A program made the translations under genes and the position numbers. From JAJZNI01 sp035624785 (GTDB lineage: Bacteria; Chloroflexota; Dormibacteria; Aeolococcales; Aeolococcaceae): a stretch of 64,000 nt of DNA. Location: NCBI GenBank assembly GCA_035624785.1, contig DASPQV010000041.1:1-64000 (forward strand), read 5' to 3'. Positions within the stretch are counted from its first letter, which is position 1. The number at the start of each line of letters is the position of its first letter. The notes beneath the pieces are model-generated. The model saw only the letters and a list, made by a program, of their open reading frames with translations, did no database searches and had not been told where the DNA came from. Below are positions 25,068-34,405 of the stretch, piece by piece.

Positions 25068-25832
25068 TCAGCCGCTCAGCGCCGCCCCGGCCGCGCTCAG
25101 CTCAGCGGTGCCGGCCGTGACCTCGGCCATCCCCCTGGCGATCAGGGTCGATGAGCCCTGGCTGACCCCGGTGGCGATGTCGCTCCCCGCCTTCGAGTAG
25201 TCCTGGAACGCCGTGCGAAGATCGGAGTTGGCCCCCTTCTCGGCCGTGGTGCCGGGGCTGCTGGACCCGATCTGCCGAAGCGCGGTTGCGCTCCCCTGGA
25301 CCAATTGGCGCGCGGCGGCCGCACAGGCGGCCCCCGGGGTGCCGCTGCAGGCCCCGTCCAGCGCCGCGAGCGGCGGCAGGACGCTGCAGATCGCGGTGTA
25401 GGCCGCGGCGGTGTAGGCGTCCGGCGGCTGTCCCCCTTCGCAGTCGACGGAGGGCACTATCGGCGGCTCACCCTGGGGTGACGCGGTCCCGCCTGGGGAG
25501 ACAGGGGCCGGCGACGTGGTGGCCGGCGCCGTGGTGGCCGGCGCCGGAGTCGGACTGACCCGGCTCACCGGCTGCCGGTTCCAGGGCTGAGCCACCAGGA
25601 CGAAGGCGCCGCCTCCAGCGGCCGCGGCGATGGCCAGGACGGCGAGGAGGGTCAGAGCCAGCCGCAGCCCGCGCCCTCGCTGGGGCGGCGGCCCCGGTGC
25701 GGCGGAGGGCGGGGGTGGTGGCGGAGGCTGAAACGGGACGCCTGCCCACCCTCCCCCCCCGAGCTCGGGGGGCGGCGGAGCCGGGACCGGTGGTGGGGGA
25801 GGGGAAGGGAAGCGATCGTCCACGCTCAGCAC
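25068..25832 (-). CDS. Pro-rich, single-pass membrane protein (254 aa)
   Basis: Not recognised. The cytoplasmic N-terminus (1-53) is Pro-rich, then one transmembrane helix (about 56-83), a Thr/Pro/Ala linker (about 90-125), and a soluble part (about 130-254). The soluble part has three or four Cys (for example VDCEGG, AICSVLPP, GACSGTPGAAC) and helical Ala/Gly/Ser-rich sequence ending in low-complexity repeats. This is the layout of an exported, membrane-tethered domain with disulfides. The start is 72 bp from the divergent DUF72 gene. Confidence 0.68.
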   Translation of the reverse strand: MLSVDDRFPSPPPPPVPAPPPPELGGGGWAGVPFQPPPPPPPSAAPGPPPQRGRGLRLALTLLAVLAIAAAAGGGAFVLVAQPWNRQPVSRVSPTPAPATTAPATTSPAPVSPGGTASPQGEPPIVPSVDCEGGQPPDAYTAAAYTAICSVLPPLAALDGACSGTPGAACAAAARQLVQGSATALRQIGSSSPGTTAEKGANSDLRTAFQDYSKAGSDIATGVSQGSSTLIARGMAEVTAGTAELSAAGAALSG

Positions 25833-25904
25833 ACCCTACCCGGTGCTGCAACCTCGCCGGTACTCTCGCTGTGTGCACGGATCAGCGGCCACCCGGCTGA
25901 GCCC

Positions 25905-26678
25905 ATGACGGTCCGGATCGGCACCTCGGGATGGCAGTACGCCGACTGGCGGGGTGCCTTCTATCCCGAGAAGATGCCGCAGCGGCTCTGGCTGGAGCGC
26001 TACGCGAGCCACTTCGACGTGGTCGAGGTCAACAACACCTTCTACCGCCTGCCCGCGGCCGAGGTCTTCGCCCAGTGGCGGGAGCGCGTGCCCGCCAGCT
26101 TCCGATTCGCCCTCAAGCTGTCCCGCTACATCAGCCACATCCGGCGGCTGCGCGAGCCCGCCGAGTCGATGCGGACCTTCCTGGAGCGCGCCGCCCAGCT
26201 GGGCGATCGCATCGGCCCGCTCCTCCTCCAGCTCCCCCCCAACTTCCCGGTCGATCCGGGACGCCTGGAGGATGCCCTGGCCGCGGTCCCACACCGGTTC
26301 CGGGTCGCCGTCGAGGTGCGGCACGCATCCTGGTTCCGCGAGGAGGTCGCAGCCGTCCTGCGCCGCCACGATGCCGCGCTCTGCCTCACCGATCGCTGCG
26401 GCGAGCCCCAGGAGCCGCGTTGGCCGACCGCCGGCTGGGGCTACCTGCGATTCCATCAGGGTGCGGAGGGCGATTGGTCCTATGGGGAGCGGACCCTCCG
26501 CGATTGGGCCAGCCGGGTCCGCTCCCTGTGGGGGGAGGGGGCCGATGTCCACGCCTTCTTCAACAACGATCCCGGCTGCGCCGCCGTGCGCGACGCCGCG
26601 GCCTTCGCCCAGGTCTGCGCCGAGGCCGGCCTGGCGGTCTCCCGGGTTCCCGATGCCGGTGCCCTGCGCTCGGTTTGA
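25905..26678 (+). CDS. DUF72 (YecE-like) protein
   Basis: 257 aa. It carries the family signatures IGTSGWQYADWRGAFYPEKMP at the start, VVEVNNTFYRLP, FRFALKLSRYISH, LGPLLLQLPPNF-like (here IGPLLLQLPPNFPV) and AFFNNDPGCAAVRDA near the end. DUF72 proteins have a TIM-barrel-like fold and no established reaction. Likely monocistronic; a tRNA gene follows 76 bp later. Confidence 0.9.
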   Translation: MTVRIGTSGWQYADWRGAFYPEKMPQRLWLERYASHFDVVEVNNTFYRLPAAEVFAQWRERVPASFRFALKLSRYISHIRRLREPAESMRTFLERAAQLGDRIGPLLLQLPPNFPVDPGRLEDALAAVPHRFRVAVEVRHASWFREEVAAVLRRHDAALCLTDRCGEPQEPRWPTAGWGYLRFHQGAEGDWSYGERTLRDWASRVRSLWGEGADVHAFFNNDPGCAAVRDAAAFAQVCAEAGLAVSRVPDAGALRSV

Positions 26679-26738
26679 AAGGTGCGTCGGCGCTCCCCGA
26701 CGGTCGGCGCATCCCAGCTCCGCCGGTGAGGCCGCTCC

Positions 26739-26744
26739 TATACT
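26739..26744 (+). promoter_or_regulatory. -10 box of the tRNA-Arg promoter
   Basis: TATACT, 10 bp before the first base of the mature tRNA, followed by TGGG. The expected start of transcription is about 26751. No clear -35 is visible, as for several other genes here. Confidence 0.5.
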
Positions 26745-26754
26745 GGGTGCGCGT

Positions 26755-26830
<76 letters not shown>

Positions 26831-26898
26831 GCCTCCTTCCATCGCGGCGGTTGGCTGCCACCGCCAAAGCCGGGCGCCGCCCGCTGCTCTCAGGCCCT

Positions 26899-27783
26899 TC
26901 ACCACCATTCGAAGGGGCGACCGTCCCAATCGTCGAGGCGCGGGTACCAGGGGTGGGTCGCCAGCTCCTCCAGCCGCGCCTCGAAGGCGTCGACCTCGGG
27001 GCCGCTCAGGAGCCGGCACAGCGCCCCCCGCAGCAAGGCCCGCTCCGGGCGGTCACGCAGGCGGCGGACCGCCTTCATGTCGGCGCCGTCGAGCTCGCTG
27101 CCACCCAGCTGGAGAAGCACGGTGCGCTGCCGCGGGTAGGGGAGGAAGGTCAGCGCGTTGTCGATTCCCCACAGGTGGCCGCTCCCGTCCAGGAGCAGAT
27201 GGGCGCTCTTGCGATCGGCGTTGTTGGCGAGCACATCGAAGGCCGCCACCCGGCGAAGCTGGGTCTCGACGTGGGCGGCGGCCTCCTCGCCCAGGGAGCC
27301 CTTGCGAGCGGTGACGAAGAGCTGGACGCTCCCCGGGCCGAGAGGGCCGTCGCGGAGGATGGTGGGCGGGACGATGCCGAATCCGAGCGCCGAGCTGAGC
27401 AGGTATGCGGCCCGCTCTCTGAGGTGAAGGGTGCGGTGCGGGAAGTCCCAGAGCGGCCGCTCTCCCCGCGCCGGCTTGTACACGGCACGCATCGGCCGCC
27501 GTCCGAGGCTCGGGTCGGCAGCGTCCAGCTCGAGGATGTAGACGGCGTTGCTCGCATAGGGCACCCGTCGCCACGACCTGATCGGAGCGGTGGCCAGCTC
27601 CTCGAGTGGCTCGGCCTCATGGGCGGGAGCCAGCAGCCGGAGGTCGGCGGTCGCCGTCCGGAAGCGCTGGTGCCAGGCTCCATCCCCGGCCGTCGCGCCT
27701 GCGGACCCGGCCCGGCCGAGGCGGATCGGGCGTCCAGGGTCGAGATGGGGCCGGTGGGGCCGCGCCCCCAGCACCTCGTCCAT
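26899..27783 (-). CDS. SCO1664-family, phosphatidylinositol-kinase-like protein
   Basis: 294 aa. It has an atypical kinase fold: AVYKPARGERPLWDFP (nucleotide-binding strand with Lys), LRERAAYLLSSALGFGIVPPTILRDGPLGPGSVQLFV, the catalytic-loop-like DVLANNADRKSAHLLLD and the metal-binding IDNALTF. This is the SCO1664 family of actinobacterial proteins, related in fold to PI3/4-kinases and HipA-like proteins; its substrate is not established to my knowledge. In this copy the usual D-N-A-D-R-K-G-G-H reads NNADRKSAH. Confidence 0.85.
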   Translation of the reverse strand: MDEVLGARPHRPHLDPGRPIRLGRAGSAGATAGDGAWHQRFRTATADLRLLAPAHEAEPLEELATAPIRSWRRVPYASNAVYILELDAADPSLGRRPMRAVYKPARGERPLWDFPHRTLHLRERAAYLLSSALGFGIVPPTILRDGPLGPGSVQLFVTARKGSLGEEAAAHVETQLRRVAAFDVLANNADRKSAHLLLDGSGHLWGIDNALTFLPYPRQRTVLLQLGGSELDGADMKAVRRLRDRPERALLRGALCRLLSGPEVDAFEARLEELATHPWYPRLDDWDGRPFEWW

Positions 27784-27804
27784 GGCCGGTGGGGGTGACG
27801 CCGG

Positions 27805-28191
27805 CTACCAGCGCCGGCTGACGCGCCGGGCTATGTGGATGCCGGCCAGGGCGAGCAGGGCGAGCACGCCGAGCACGAGCAGGACGGCAGCGATGGCCCT
27901 GGGGGTGGTGAGGCCGACGCCGAAGGCGAGGAGAAGCGCGGCGAGGGCCACCAGGGCAAGGTTGAATAGCCATGCCTGCCAGCGCGGCCGCCGCCCCGGC
28001 CGGCCCCGGCCGGGGTCCGTCCGGCCGCGCTCGTCACCTCGGGTCCAGCGGTTGGCCGTGACGGCTGCGGGATCGACCGGGCCCTCAGGCAGGTCGTCGC
28101 GCGCCAGCGCAGCCCACCACGCCGGTGGGAGGTTCGTCGGTCGCGATTCGTGGGGGATCTCATGAGTCGGACGGAAATCTTCGTCAGGCAT
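27805..28191 (-). CDS. Two-helix membrane protein (128 aa)
   Basis: Not recognised. A polar, Pro/Arg-rich N-terminal half (1-72) is followed by two close hydrophobic helices (about 74-95 and 99-118) and a basic end RRVSRRW. ATG 28191 is chosen as start; the longer frame to 28296 is rich in Arg and runs into the divergent gene's promoter space. It lies 21 bp upstream of the SCO1664-like gene on the same strand, so the two may be co-transcribed. Confidence 0.6.
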   Translation of the reverse strand: MPDEDFRPTHEIPHESRPTNLPPAWWAALARDDLPEGPVDPAAVTANRWTRGDERGRTDPGRGRPGRRPRWQAWLFNLALVALAALLLAFGVGLTTPRAIAAVLLVLGVLALLALAGIHIARRVSRRW

Positions 28192-28310
28192 CGCGTCCCA
28201 CTGCACACCGCATCCGTCTCGCCGGTCGGGTCTGGCTCTCGGCTGGCGAGTTGTCTCGATCATACGCCCAGCGGGGCGACCGGTCGACCAGCTCATTCAG
28301 ACTCCGCGGC

Positions 28311-28958
28311 ATGGACCGTGAGGCGCGGGCCGCGGCTCTCCGGGCGCTGCAGCGCGATCACCGCGCTTGCGCGCGCTGCGTCGACGCCGGTCTGCTGGGC
28401 TCCGCGCACCCGGTGTTCAGCGGCGGGCTCGGGCAGCGGATCATGCTCGTCGGCCAGGCGCCGGGCCCGGTCGAGGTCGGGGCCGAGCGGCCCTTCGCGG
28501 GCCGCGCCGGCCGGCAGCTGATGCGGTGGTTCCAGAGGGCCGGTTTCGCCGGCGAGGATGACGTCCGCCGGCGCGTCTACATGACCTCGATGACCACTTG
28601 CTTCCCCGGGCGCAACCGCGATGGCCGCGGGGATCGCCGCCCCGGTCCACGCGAGGTGGCGCTGTGCTCACCCTGGCTGCAGGGCGCGATCGCGCTGGTC
28701 CGGCCCCGGCTGCTCCTCCCCGTCGGCAGTCTCGCGCTGGCCCGGTTCCTGCCCAGGCACAGCCTGGACTCCGCGGTGGGTCGGCTCTTCGCTAGCTCGG
28801 GCGTCGAGGTGGTCGAGCTCGGCCGGCCGCCTCTCGTGCTCCCCCTGCCCCATCCATCCGGTCAGAGTCGGTGGCTCAACGATCCGGCGAGGATGGCCCG
28901 CCTGGAGCAGTCTCTGGCCCGGCTGCCCGAGCTGGTCAGGTGGGCGGAGGCGCGCTGA
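28311..28958 (+). CDS. Uracil-DNA glycosylase family protein with Fe-S cysteines
   Basis: 215 aa. Four cysteines spaced as in [4Fe-4S] UDG families 4/5: C20 and C23 (CARC), C97 and C119. Motif GQAPGPVE (family lead GxAPG), GRAGRQL, and the late HPSGQSRW motif (HPS) match the uracil-recognition and leaving-group loops. It would excise uracil from DNA after cytosine deamination, relevant for a GC-rich genome. ATG 28311 is chosen; the 5' extension from 28125 overlaps the divergent gene. Confidence 0.86.
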   Translation: MDREARAAALRALQRDHRACARCVDAGLLGSAHPVFSGGLGQRIMLVGQAPGPVEVGAERPFAGRAGRQLMRWFQRAGFAGEDDVRRRVYMTSMTTCFPGRNRDGRGDRRPGPREVALCSPWLQGAIALVRPRLLLPVGSLALARFLPRHSLDSAVGRLFASSGVEVVELGRPPLVLPLPHPSGQSRWLNDPARMARLEQSLARLPELVRWAEAR

Positions 28959-29102
28959 TCCTCGCCCTCACCGGCTGACGGCCGGGGCGGGCTCGCGGGT
29001 CCGGGCGGCCGATGCGGGGCCGGCCGGGGAGCAAAGCTGTATGATCGACCGCTACTTTTGTACTCGCACACTGGCACGACCGGGCAGAGTGAGGGCTCTT
29101 CT

Positions 29103-29570
29103 GTGTCCGAGACGGAAAGCACGCCGGCGCAGACCGGCGTGGTCAAGGACGCCGACGAGATCCTGGAGCGGATCTTCACGCCCCGACCCAAGGCCTCGCC
29201 CGCGGAGCAGGCCGAGCGGGTGCTGCGCCGCCCCAAGCGGGTCGTCTACTGCGCCATCAGCAACCGCAACTTCTACTGGCGTCAGCACATCAGCAAGTTC
29301 GTGCTCGACGAGGGCGCGGTCCCCATCGTTCCCTTCATGCTCTTCGACTACTACCTCCTCCACACCGTGCCCAAGGAGACAGTCCGCGAGGCGTTCAACA
29401 ACCTGATCGTAAAGTCCGACGAGATGTGGGTGTTCGGCACCATCTCGCTGGGCGTGAAGGTCCAGGTCGGCATCGCCAAGCGGCTCCACAAGCTGGTCAG
29501 GTACTACGACATCACCGACCTTCCCTACCGGGTCGTCTGCGTCCCCGAGGCGATGGCCCGCGAGGAATGA
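29103..29570 (+). CDS. Conserved protein with nucleoside-deoxyribosyltransferase-like appearance (155 aa)
   Basis: Function unknown. After a disordered 20-residue lead and an acidic helix, the core reads VVYCAISNRNFYWRQHISKFVLDEGAVPIVPFMLFDYYLL, ending a segment with DEMWVFGTISLGVKVQVGIAKRLHKLVRYYDI. This alternating strand/helix order (start AI.., a .P..PF, then DE.W.FG..S.G) resembles nucleoside 2-deoxyribosyltransferase or TIR-like folds, but the catalytic Glu is not certain. GTG 29103 is preferred to TTG 29058. Overlaps the next gene by ATGA. Confidence 0.7.
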   Translation: MSETESTPAQTGVVKDADEILERIFTPRPKASPAEQAERVLRRPKRVVYCAISNRNFYWRQHISKFVLDEGAVPIVPFMLFDYYLLHTVPKETVREAFNNLIVKSDEMWVFGTISLGVKVQVGIAKRLHKLVRYYDITDLPYRVVCVPEAMAREE

Positions 29571-30259
29571 TGGAGGCGGACGGGGAGGAGGCATCCCTGC
29601 CTCTCCTGGTTGTCATCGAGCACGCCGACGACGAGGGGCCTGGGCTGGTCGCTTCTGTTGCGGCCAGGTATGGCGCCAACCTGCGGCGCGTGGGCGCCGG
29701 GGACCCGCTGCCCGGGCTCGAAGGCCTGGCCGCCCTGGTGGTGATGGGAGGACCCGGTTCGCTCACCGAGGCGGAGCCGCGGCTGGCCGAGGAGGTGGCC
29801 CTGGTCCATGACGGCCTCACCCGCGGCCTGCCCATCCTGGGCATCTGCCTGGGCGCTCAGCTGCTCGCCGCGGCCTGCGGCGCGCCGGTGCGCCGCGGTG
29901 AGCGTGGCGAGGAGCGAGGTCTGGGCACCGTCACCCTGACACCCCCGGGCCGAGACGACCTCGTCTTCGCGGGCTGCGGAGATCGCCTGCCGGTCGTGCA
30001 CTGGCACCAGGACGCCTTCGAGGTTCCCCGGGGCGCGTGCCATCTGGCGCGAGGCGATCTCTACCCCAACCAGGCCTTTCGACTCGGCCGGGCCTATGGC
30101 TTCCAGTTCCACCTCGAGGTCGACTCCCGCCTGCTCGCGGCCTGGGCGACCCCCCTCGGCCTGGGCGCGGCGGCTGGGGAGTGGCTCCGCCAGACCGAGC
30201 CGGTGCGGCGCAGGGTGATCGCGAACTGGATGGGTGAGGCGCTCAGCGCCGTGCCGTGA
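29567..30259 (+). CDS. Class I glutamine amidotransferase-like protein
   Basis: 230 aa. Triad: Cys in LPILGICLGAQLLAAACG, His and Glu in AYGFQFHLEVDSRLLAAW. The oxyanion strand VVMGGPGSLTEAEPRL and VVHWHQDAFEVP are typical of the GATase1 group used by GuaA and by stand-alone GMP-synthase-like peptidases. No synthetase domain is attached. It is translationally coupled to the deoxyribosyltransferase-like gene, which suggests a joint role in nucleotide or base metabolism; this is inference. Confidence 0.85.
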   Translation: MMEADGEEASLPLLVVIEHADDEGPGLVASVAARYGANLRRVGAGDPLPGLEGLAALVVMGGPGSLTEAEPRLAEEVALVHDGLTRGLPILGICLGAQLLAAACGAPVRRGERGEERGLGTVTLTPPGRDDLVFAGCGDRLPVVHWHQDAFEVPRGACHLARGDLYPNQAFRLGRAYGFQFHLEVDSRLLAAWATPLGLGAAAGEWLRQTEPVRRRVIANWMGEALSAVP

Positions 30260-30289
30260 CCGGTGAGCCCCGGGCGGCTCGACGCCGGC

Positions 30290-30547
30290 TCAGGCGAATC
30301 GCTCCCGCATCGCGTGGCGCCATTCCGGGAAGTAGCGCTGGATCACGGTCAGGTCGAATTGGCTGAGGATCGAGCCGGCGGGCTCTCGTGCCAGCAGGAA
30401 TTCGAAGGAGGCCCGTACCAGCGATTCCGGATCCGGAGCGCCGAGCTCCGCGGCCAGGCCCGCGGGCGCCGTCACCGCGAAGCTGCGGCCCTGCGCCCGC
30501 ACCTGGAACCCGCCCTCCGGTCCCGATAGCACCTCGATCTCGGTCAC
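30290..30547 (-). CDS. Small conserved-looking protein (85 aa), helicase operon
   Basis: Not recognised. A short beta-rich N-terminus (MTEIEVLSGPEGGFQVRAQGRSFAVTAP) leads to a helical C-terminus (PESLVRASFEFLLAREPAGSILSQFDLTVIQRYFPEWRHAM). GTG 30547 starts 1 bp after the helicase stop, so it is read as part of the same operon. No membrane segment. It could be a partner of the helicase. Confidence 0.7.
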   Translation of the reverse strand: MTEIEVLSGPEGGFQVRAQGRSFAVTAPAGLAAELGAPDPESLVRASFEFLLAREPAGSILSQFDLTVIQRYFPEWRHAMRERFA

Positions 30548-30548
30548 G

Positions 30549-32981
30549 TCAGATCCGCAGGATCATCTCACGCTCAATCGCCTCTCGGGCCCGGCGCAGC
30601 AGAGGGGCGAGGCGATGATCGCGCAGGACCTGCTCCATCTGGCGGAGCAGCGAGTAGAGGTTCTTGATCGCCTTCACCAGGTCGCCGACGTCGGCGCTCC
30701 CCGGTGTCTCGATGTCGGCAAGAGCGACGCCGCCAGCCCAGGCGTGCGCCGCGCTCACGAAATCGAGGGAGAGCGGACGCAGCGTGGACACGCCATGGCG
30801 TTCTTCGATGGCGGCGAGGCGCTGCAGATCGGTGCGGAGCAGCCGGTGGCCTCGCTCCACTCCCCGGCTCGGCCAGTGCCGCCGCGCCGGATTGGTCCGG
30901 TCGCGGCCACGGTCCTCGGCCACCAGCATGGTGAGGACGGCCACCAGGTCGGCGGGGCTCAGCTCCTCCAGCCATCCTGCCTGGACCGCGTCCGCCACCA
31001 GCAGCGCGCTCTCCCCGAAGAGGCCCTCGGCGACGAGGCCCAGCTCGGTGGGCCGGTCATGCTCCAGGAAGCCCGCCTCCCGGAGCACGGCTCGCAGGGC
31101 GCGGAACTCGCGCCGGTAACGTCCCCTGGCCGAACCGAGCTCCTCGTCACCGCTGCGCAGCGTCTCCTCGATCTCCTCGGTCTCCCGGCGGTGGGCGCGA
31201 TGCTCACCCAGCAGCGGGCAGCCGTCGCAGAGGCTCTCCTCCAGCCGGGCGCGCGAGGCCTTCAGGGAACGGCGCATGGCCTCGTACCGGCCCCCCGGGT
31301 CGGCGGCGCGGCTGCCGTAGCGGCCGGCGCGGCTGTCCCGCCAGTGCTGGCGCCGGGCTCGCCTGGTCTCGGTGTCGAGCGCCTCCACCTGGGCGGTGAG
31401 CTTGAGATGGCGGGTGAGGGTCGTCTCGGTGCAGGCATGGCGGGGATGGCGGAAGACCCGCCGGCGCAGGTCGGAGAGCAGCTCCTGGAGGTTGGCTCGT
31501 CGCTGCACCCAGTGCTGGCTGCGGCTGATTGCCTGGTGCTGGCCGAACGAGTGGTCGAGGAGGTCCTCGGCGAGCTCGAGGCTGCGGCTCTTGAGCAGGG
31601 CCAGGACCATCCCGTAGGTGGGCTCGAACTTCGAGTCCACGCTCATCTCGCCGCCGATGGCGGCGTCGTAGATGTCGCGGACGTCTACGTCCGACTCCTT
31701 GAGGATGATGCCGTGCCCCACGGTGTCGATGCCGCGGCGTCCCGCCCGGCCCATCAGCTGGGTCAGCTCCGCGGACGTCAGAGCGTGGAAGCCGGTCCCG
31801 TCGAACTTGGTGAACGACGAGACCACGCAGGCGCGGGCCGGCATGTTCAACCCCAGGGACAGCGTCTCGGTGGCGAAGACGACCTTGACCAGACCTCTCT
31901 GGAAGAGCTCCTCCACAGTCTCCTTGGCGTAGGGCAGCATCCCGGCGTGGTGCATGGCGATGCCACGCCGGAGCAGGCGCGCGTCCAGCGCATCGGCGAA
32001 GACCCGGCGCTCGTCGTCATCCGCAATGCCCCGCACGCGGCGCTCCAGCTCGGCATCGATCTCCTGCTTCTCCCGGGCGCTGGTGAGGTCGAGACCGTGG
32101 ACCGCGCAGCGGGAGAGCGCCTCGCGGCAGCCGCGCCTGGAGAAGATGAAGTAGATCGCCGGCAGCATCTCGCCGCTGCGGAGGAGGTCGACGACCTGGA
32201 GCAGATCGTTCTCCGGGGCCCGCCGCGCATAGCGCAGCCGGAGGTCTCCGACGCTCAGGTTCTGGGCCTGTTCGAGGGTGGTCCGGCTGACCTGCCCGCG
32301 GTCGTCGAAGAGGGGCCAGAGCTGCTGCTCGAAACAGAGCCAGAGCTCGAGGGCCACCGGGCGCTCGGTGCGGATCACCACCGGGATCTCACCGCGGAGC
32401 CCGCTCATCCACCCCGCGACCTCGGTGGCGTTGCTGATCGTCGCCGAAAGCCCGGTGATCCGGACATGGCGCGGACTCTCGATGATGACCTCCTCCCACA
32501 CCGTGCCCCGCGGGTAGTCGTCGATGTAGTGGATCTCGTCGAGGATCACGTCGCCGACCCGGTCGATCCGCTGCGGCTCGTCGTAGAGGATGTTCCGCAG
32601 GATCTCCGTGGTCATGACCACCACCGGCGCGCTGTCGTTGATGGTGTGCTCGCCGGTCACCAGGCCGATGTTGCCGGCCCCGTACCGGCCGCCCAGGTCG
32701 CGGAACTTCTGGTTGGAGAGCGCCTTCAGCGGGGTGGTGTAGATGACCCCGGAGGGATGCTCTGGTCCCCTCCGCAGCGGCTCGGGCGCGGCCAGGCAGC
32801 GCCAGATCGCGTACTCCGCGATCAGCGTCTTGCCGCTCGAGGTCGGCGCGCTGACCAGCACCCCGCGGGAGCTCTCCAGCTTCTCGATGGCCTCGACCTG
32901 GAAACGGTCAAGGGTGAGGCCGACGTGCTCACCGAAGGCGGTGACCAGACGCCCGGTGTCGACAGCCGGCTCGGTGGTCAC
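30549..32981 (-). CDS. Ski2-like DEAD/DEAH-box RNA helicase (HelY-like)
   Basis: 810 aa. Walker A APTSSGKT (45-52), Walker B DEIHYIDD (DEIH box), GLSATIS (motif III) and QLMGRAGRRGID (motif VI) are complete. The middle has the conserved LCDGCPLL cysteines, and the end is the DSHCT-type helical domain (HAWAGG..LADIETPGSADVGDLVKAIKNLYSLLRQMEQ). These features fit the HelY/Mtr4-like group of RNA helicases. GTG 32981 overlaps the MFS stop (GTGA). Four genes (DUF503, MFS, helicase, 85-aa) form one minus-strand operon. Confidence 0.92.
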   Translation of the reverse strand: MTTEPAVDTGRLVTAFGEHVGLTLDRFQVEAIEKLESSRGVLVSAPTSSGKTLIAEYAIWRCLAAPEPLRRGPEHPSGVIYTTPLKALSNQKFRDLGGRYGAGNIGLVTGEHTINDSAPVVVMTTEILRNILYDEPQRIDRVGDVILDEIHYIDDYPRGTVWEEVIIESPRHVRITGLSATISNATEVAGWMSGLRGEIPVVIRTERPVALELWLCFEQQLWPLFDDRGQVSRTTLEQAQNLSVGDLRLRYARRAPENDLLQVVDLLRSGEMLPAIYFIFSRRGCREALSRCAVHGLDLTSAREKQEIDAELERRVRGIADDDERRVFADALDARLLRRGIAMHHAGMLPYAKETVEELFQRGLVKVVFATETLSLGLNMPARACVVSSFTKFDGTGFHALTSAELTQLMGRAGRRGIDTVGHGIILKESDVDVRDIYDAAIGGEMSVDSKFEPTYGMVLALLKSRSLELAEDLLDHSFGQHQAISRSQHWVQRRANLQELLSDLRRRVFRHPRHACTETTLTRHLKLTAQVEALDTETRRARRQHWRDSRAGRYGSRAADPGGRYEAMRRSLKASRARLEESLCDGCPLLGEHRAHRRETEEIEETLRSGDEELGSARGRYRREFRALRAVLREAGFLEHDRPTELGLVAEGLFGESALLVADAVQAGWLEELSPADLVAVLTMLVAEDRGRDRTNPARRHWPSRGVERGHRLLRTDLQRLAAIEERHGVSTLRPLSLDFVSAAHAWAGGVALADIETPGSADVGDLVKAIKNLYSLLRQMEQVLRDHRLAPLLRRAREAIEREMILRI

Positions 32982-34405
32982 GCCGTCGCCGGCGACCGGC
33001 GCTCGGAACGGAGGCCGGCCAGCGAGGCCACCCCGCCGAGGAAGCAGAGCACCGCCGCGATGATCATGGCGTGGTGGAAGCCGCTGGTGAGAGGCGCCCC
33101 GGTCCCCGTCCCCGGCACCCCCGCCGCCAGCGGTATAGCCGCCACGGCGAGCAGCCCGGCCAGTCGCGCCACCGCGTTGTTGACCCCGGAAGCGACCCCG
33201 GCGCGGGTCGACGGCACCGCCCCGAGCACCGTCGTGGTGAGGGGAGCCACGGTGATCGACAGGCCCAGCCCGAAGACGGCCGCCGCCGGCAGCACGACGG
33301 AGGCGTAGGACGCGCTTCCCGAGATGCGGGCAAAGAGCAGGAGGCCCACGGCGGCGATGATCGGCCCCAGGGTCATCAGCCGCCGCGGTCCGACCCGGCC
33401 CACCAGCGCTCCCATCCGGGGGGAGAGGAGGAGCAGCAGGAGGGTGATCGGAAACAGGGCCGCGCCCGAACCGAGCGCCGTGTAGCCGCTGTTCTCCTGC
33501 AGCTCCAGCACGACCAGGAAGGTCGAGACGCTGAGGGCCGCGTAGACCAGCAGCGTGGTCAGGTTGGCGACCGCGAAGTCGCGGATCCGGAACAGCGAGA
33601 GGGGCAGCATCGGGCGGTCACGGCGGGCCTCGACCACCCCGAAGGCGATCAGCAGGACCGCCCCCAGGCCCAGCGCTCCGACCTCCAGGACGTGCCCGAA
33701 TCCCAATCTCGGCCCTTCGATGAGGGCGTAGACGATGAACCCCAGCCCCAGCACCGAGGTGGCGGTGCCGCCCAGGTCGAGCCGCTCGCCGAGCGACCGC
33801 GTGCCGGGCTCCTGAGCTGGGAGTTGGCGGAGCCCGATCAGGAGGGTGACCAGCGCCAGGGGCAGGTTGATCAGGAAGACCCAGCGCCAGCTGGCATGGT
33901 CGACCAGCAGGCCTCCCACGAAGGGGCCGGCGACGGTGGCCAGGCCCGAGAGGCCGGACCACAGGCCGATGGCGCGCCCCCGCTCCTCGGCCGAGAAGCT
34001 GGTGGACACGATGGCCAGCGAGCCGGGAACGAGAAGGCTGGCGGCCACCCCCTGGACCAGCCGGGCGATGATCAGGACAGTCCCGGTGGGGGCGACCCCG
34101 CAGAGGACCGAGGTCACCCCGAAGGCCGCGCTCCCCACCAGGAAGACCCGATCGCGGCCGAAGAGATCTCCCAGCGCCCCGCCGGTGAGCACCAGCGCAC
34201 CCAGGGTCAGGAGGTATGCATCCAGCACCCACTGGAGCAGGGACAGCCCGCCGCCCAGCTCACGGGCGATGGAGGGCAGAGCGACCGTCACCACCGTGGT
34301 GTCGAGGAAAGCCATCCCCGATCCCAGGATGGTGGCGGCCAGCACCCAACGCCCACCCGGGCTGGCCACGGCGAGCCTCCGGGCGGGCGCCTGCTCCGCG
34401 TTCAC
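32978..34405 (-). CDS. MFS drug-efflux transporter, DHA2 (EmrB/QacA) family
   Basis: 475 aa with about 14 hydrophobic segments, the DHA2 number. Family motifs include FLDTTVVTVALPSIAREL after helix 1, GGALGDLFGRDRVFLVGS (motif A), and ASWRWVFLINLPLALVTLLIG. DHA2 proteins extrude cationic or amphiphilic drugs by proton antiport. GTG 34405 overlaps the DUF503 stop and the gene's own stop overlaps the helicase start, so its expression is tied to both. The reason for pairing an efflux pump with a helicase is unknown. Confidence 0.9.
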   Translation of the reverse strand: MNAEQAPARRLAVASPGGRWVLAATILGSGMAFLDTTVVTVALPSIARELGGGLSLLQWVLDAYLLTLGALVLTGGALGDLFGRDRVFLVGSAAFGVTSVLCGVAPTGTVLIIARLVQGVAASLLVPGSLAIVSTSFSAEERGRAIGLWSGLSGLATVAGPFVGGLLVDHASWRWVFLINLPLALVTLLIGLRQLPAQEPGTRSLGERLDLGGTATSVLGLGFIVYALIEGPRLGFGHVLEVGALGLGAVLLIAFGVVEARRDRPMLPLSLFRIRDFAVANLTTLLVYAALSVSTFLVVLELQENSGYTALGSGAALFPITLLLLLLSPRMGALVGRVGPRRLMTLGPIIAAVGLLLFARISGSASYASVVLPAAAVFGLGLSITVAPLTTTVLGAVPSTRAGVASGVNNAVARLAGLLAVAAIPLAAGVPGTGTGAPLTSGFHHAMIIAAVLCFLGGVASLAGLRSERRSPATA

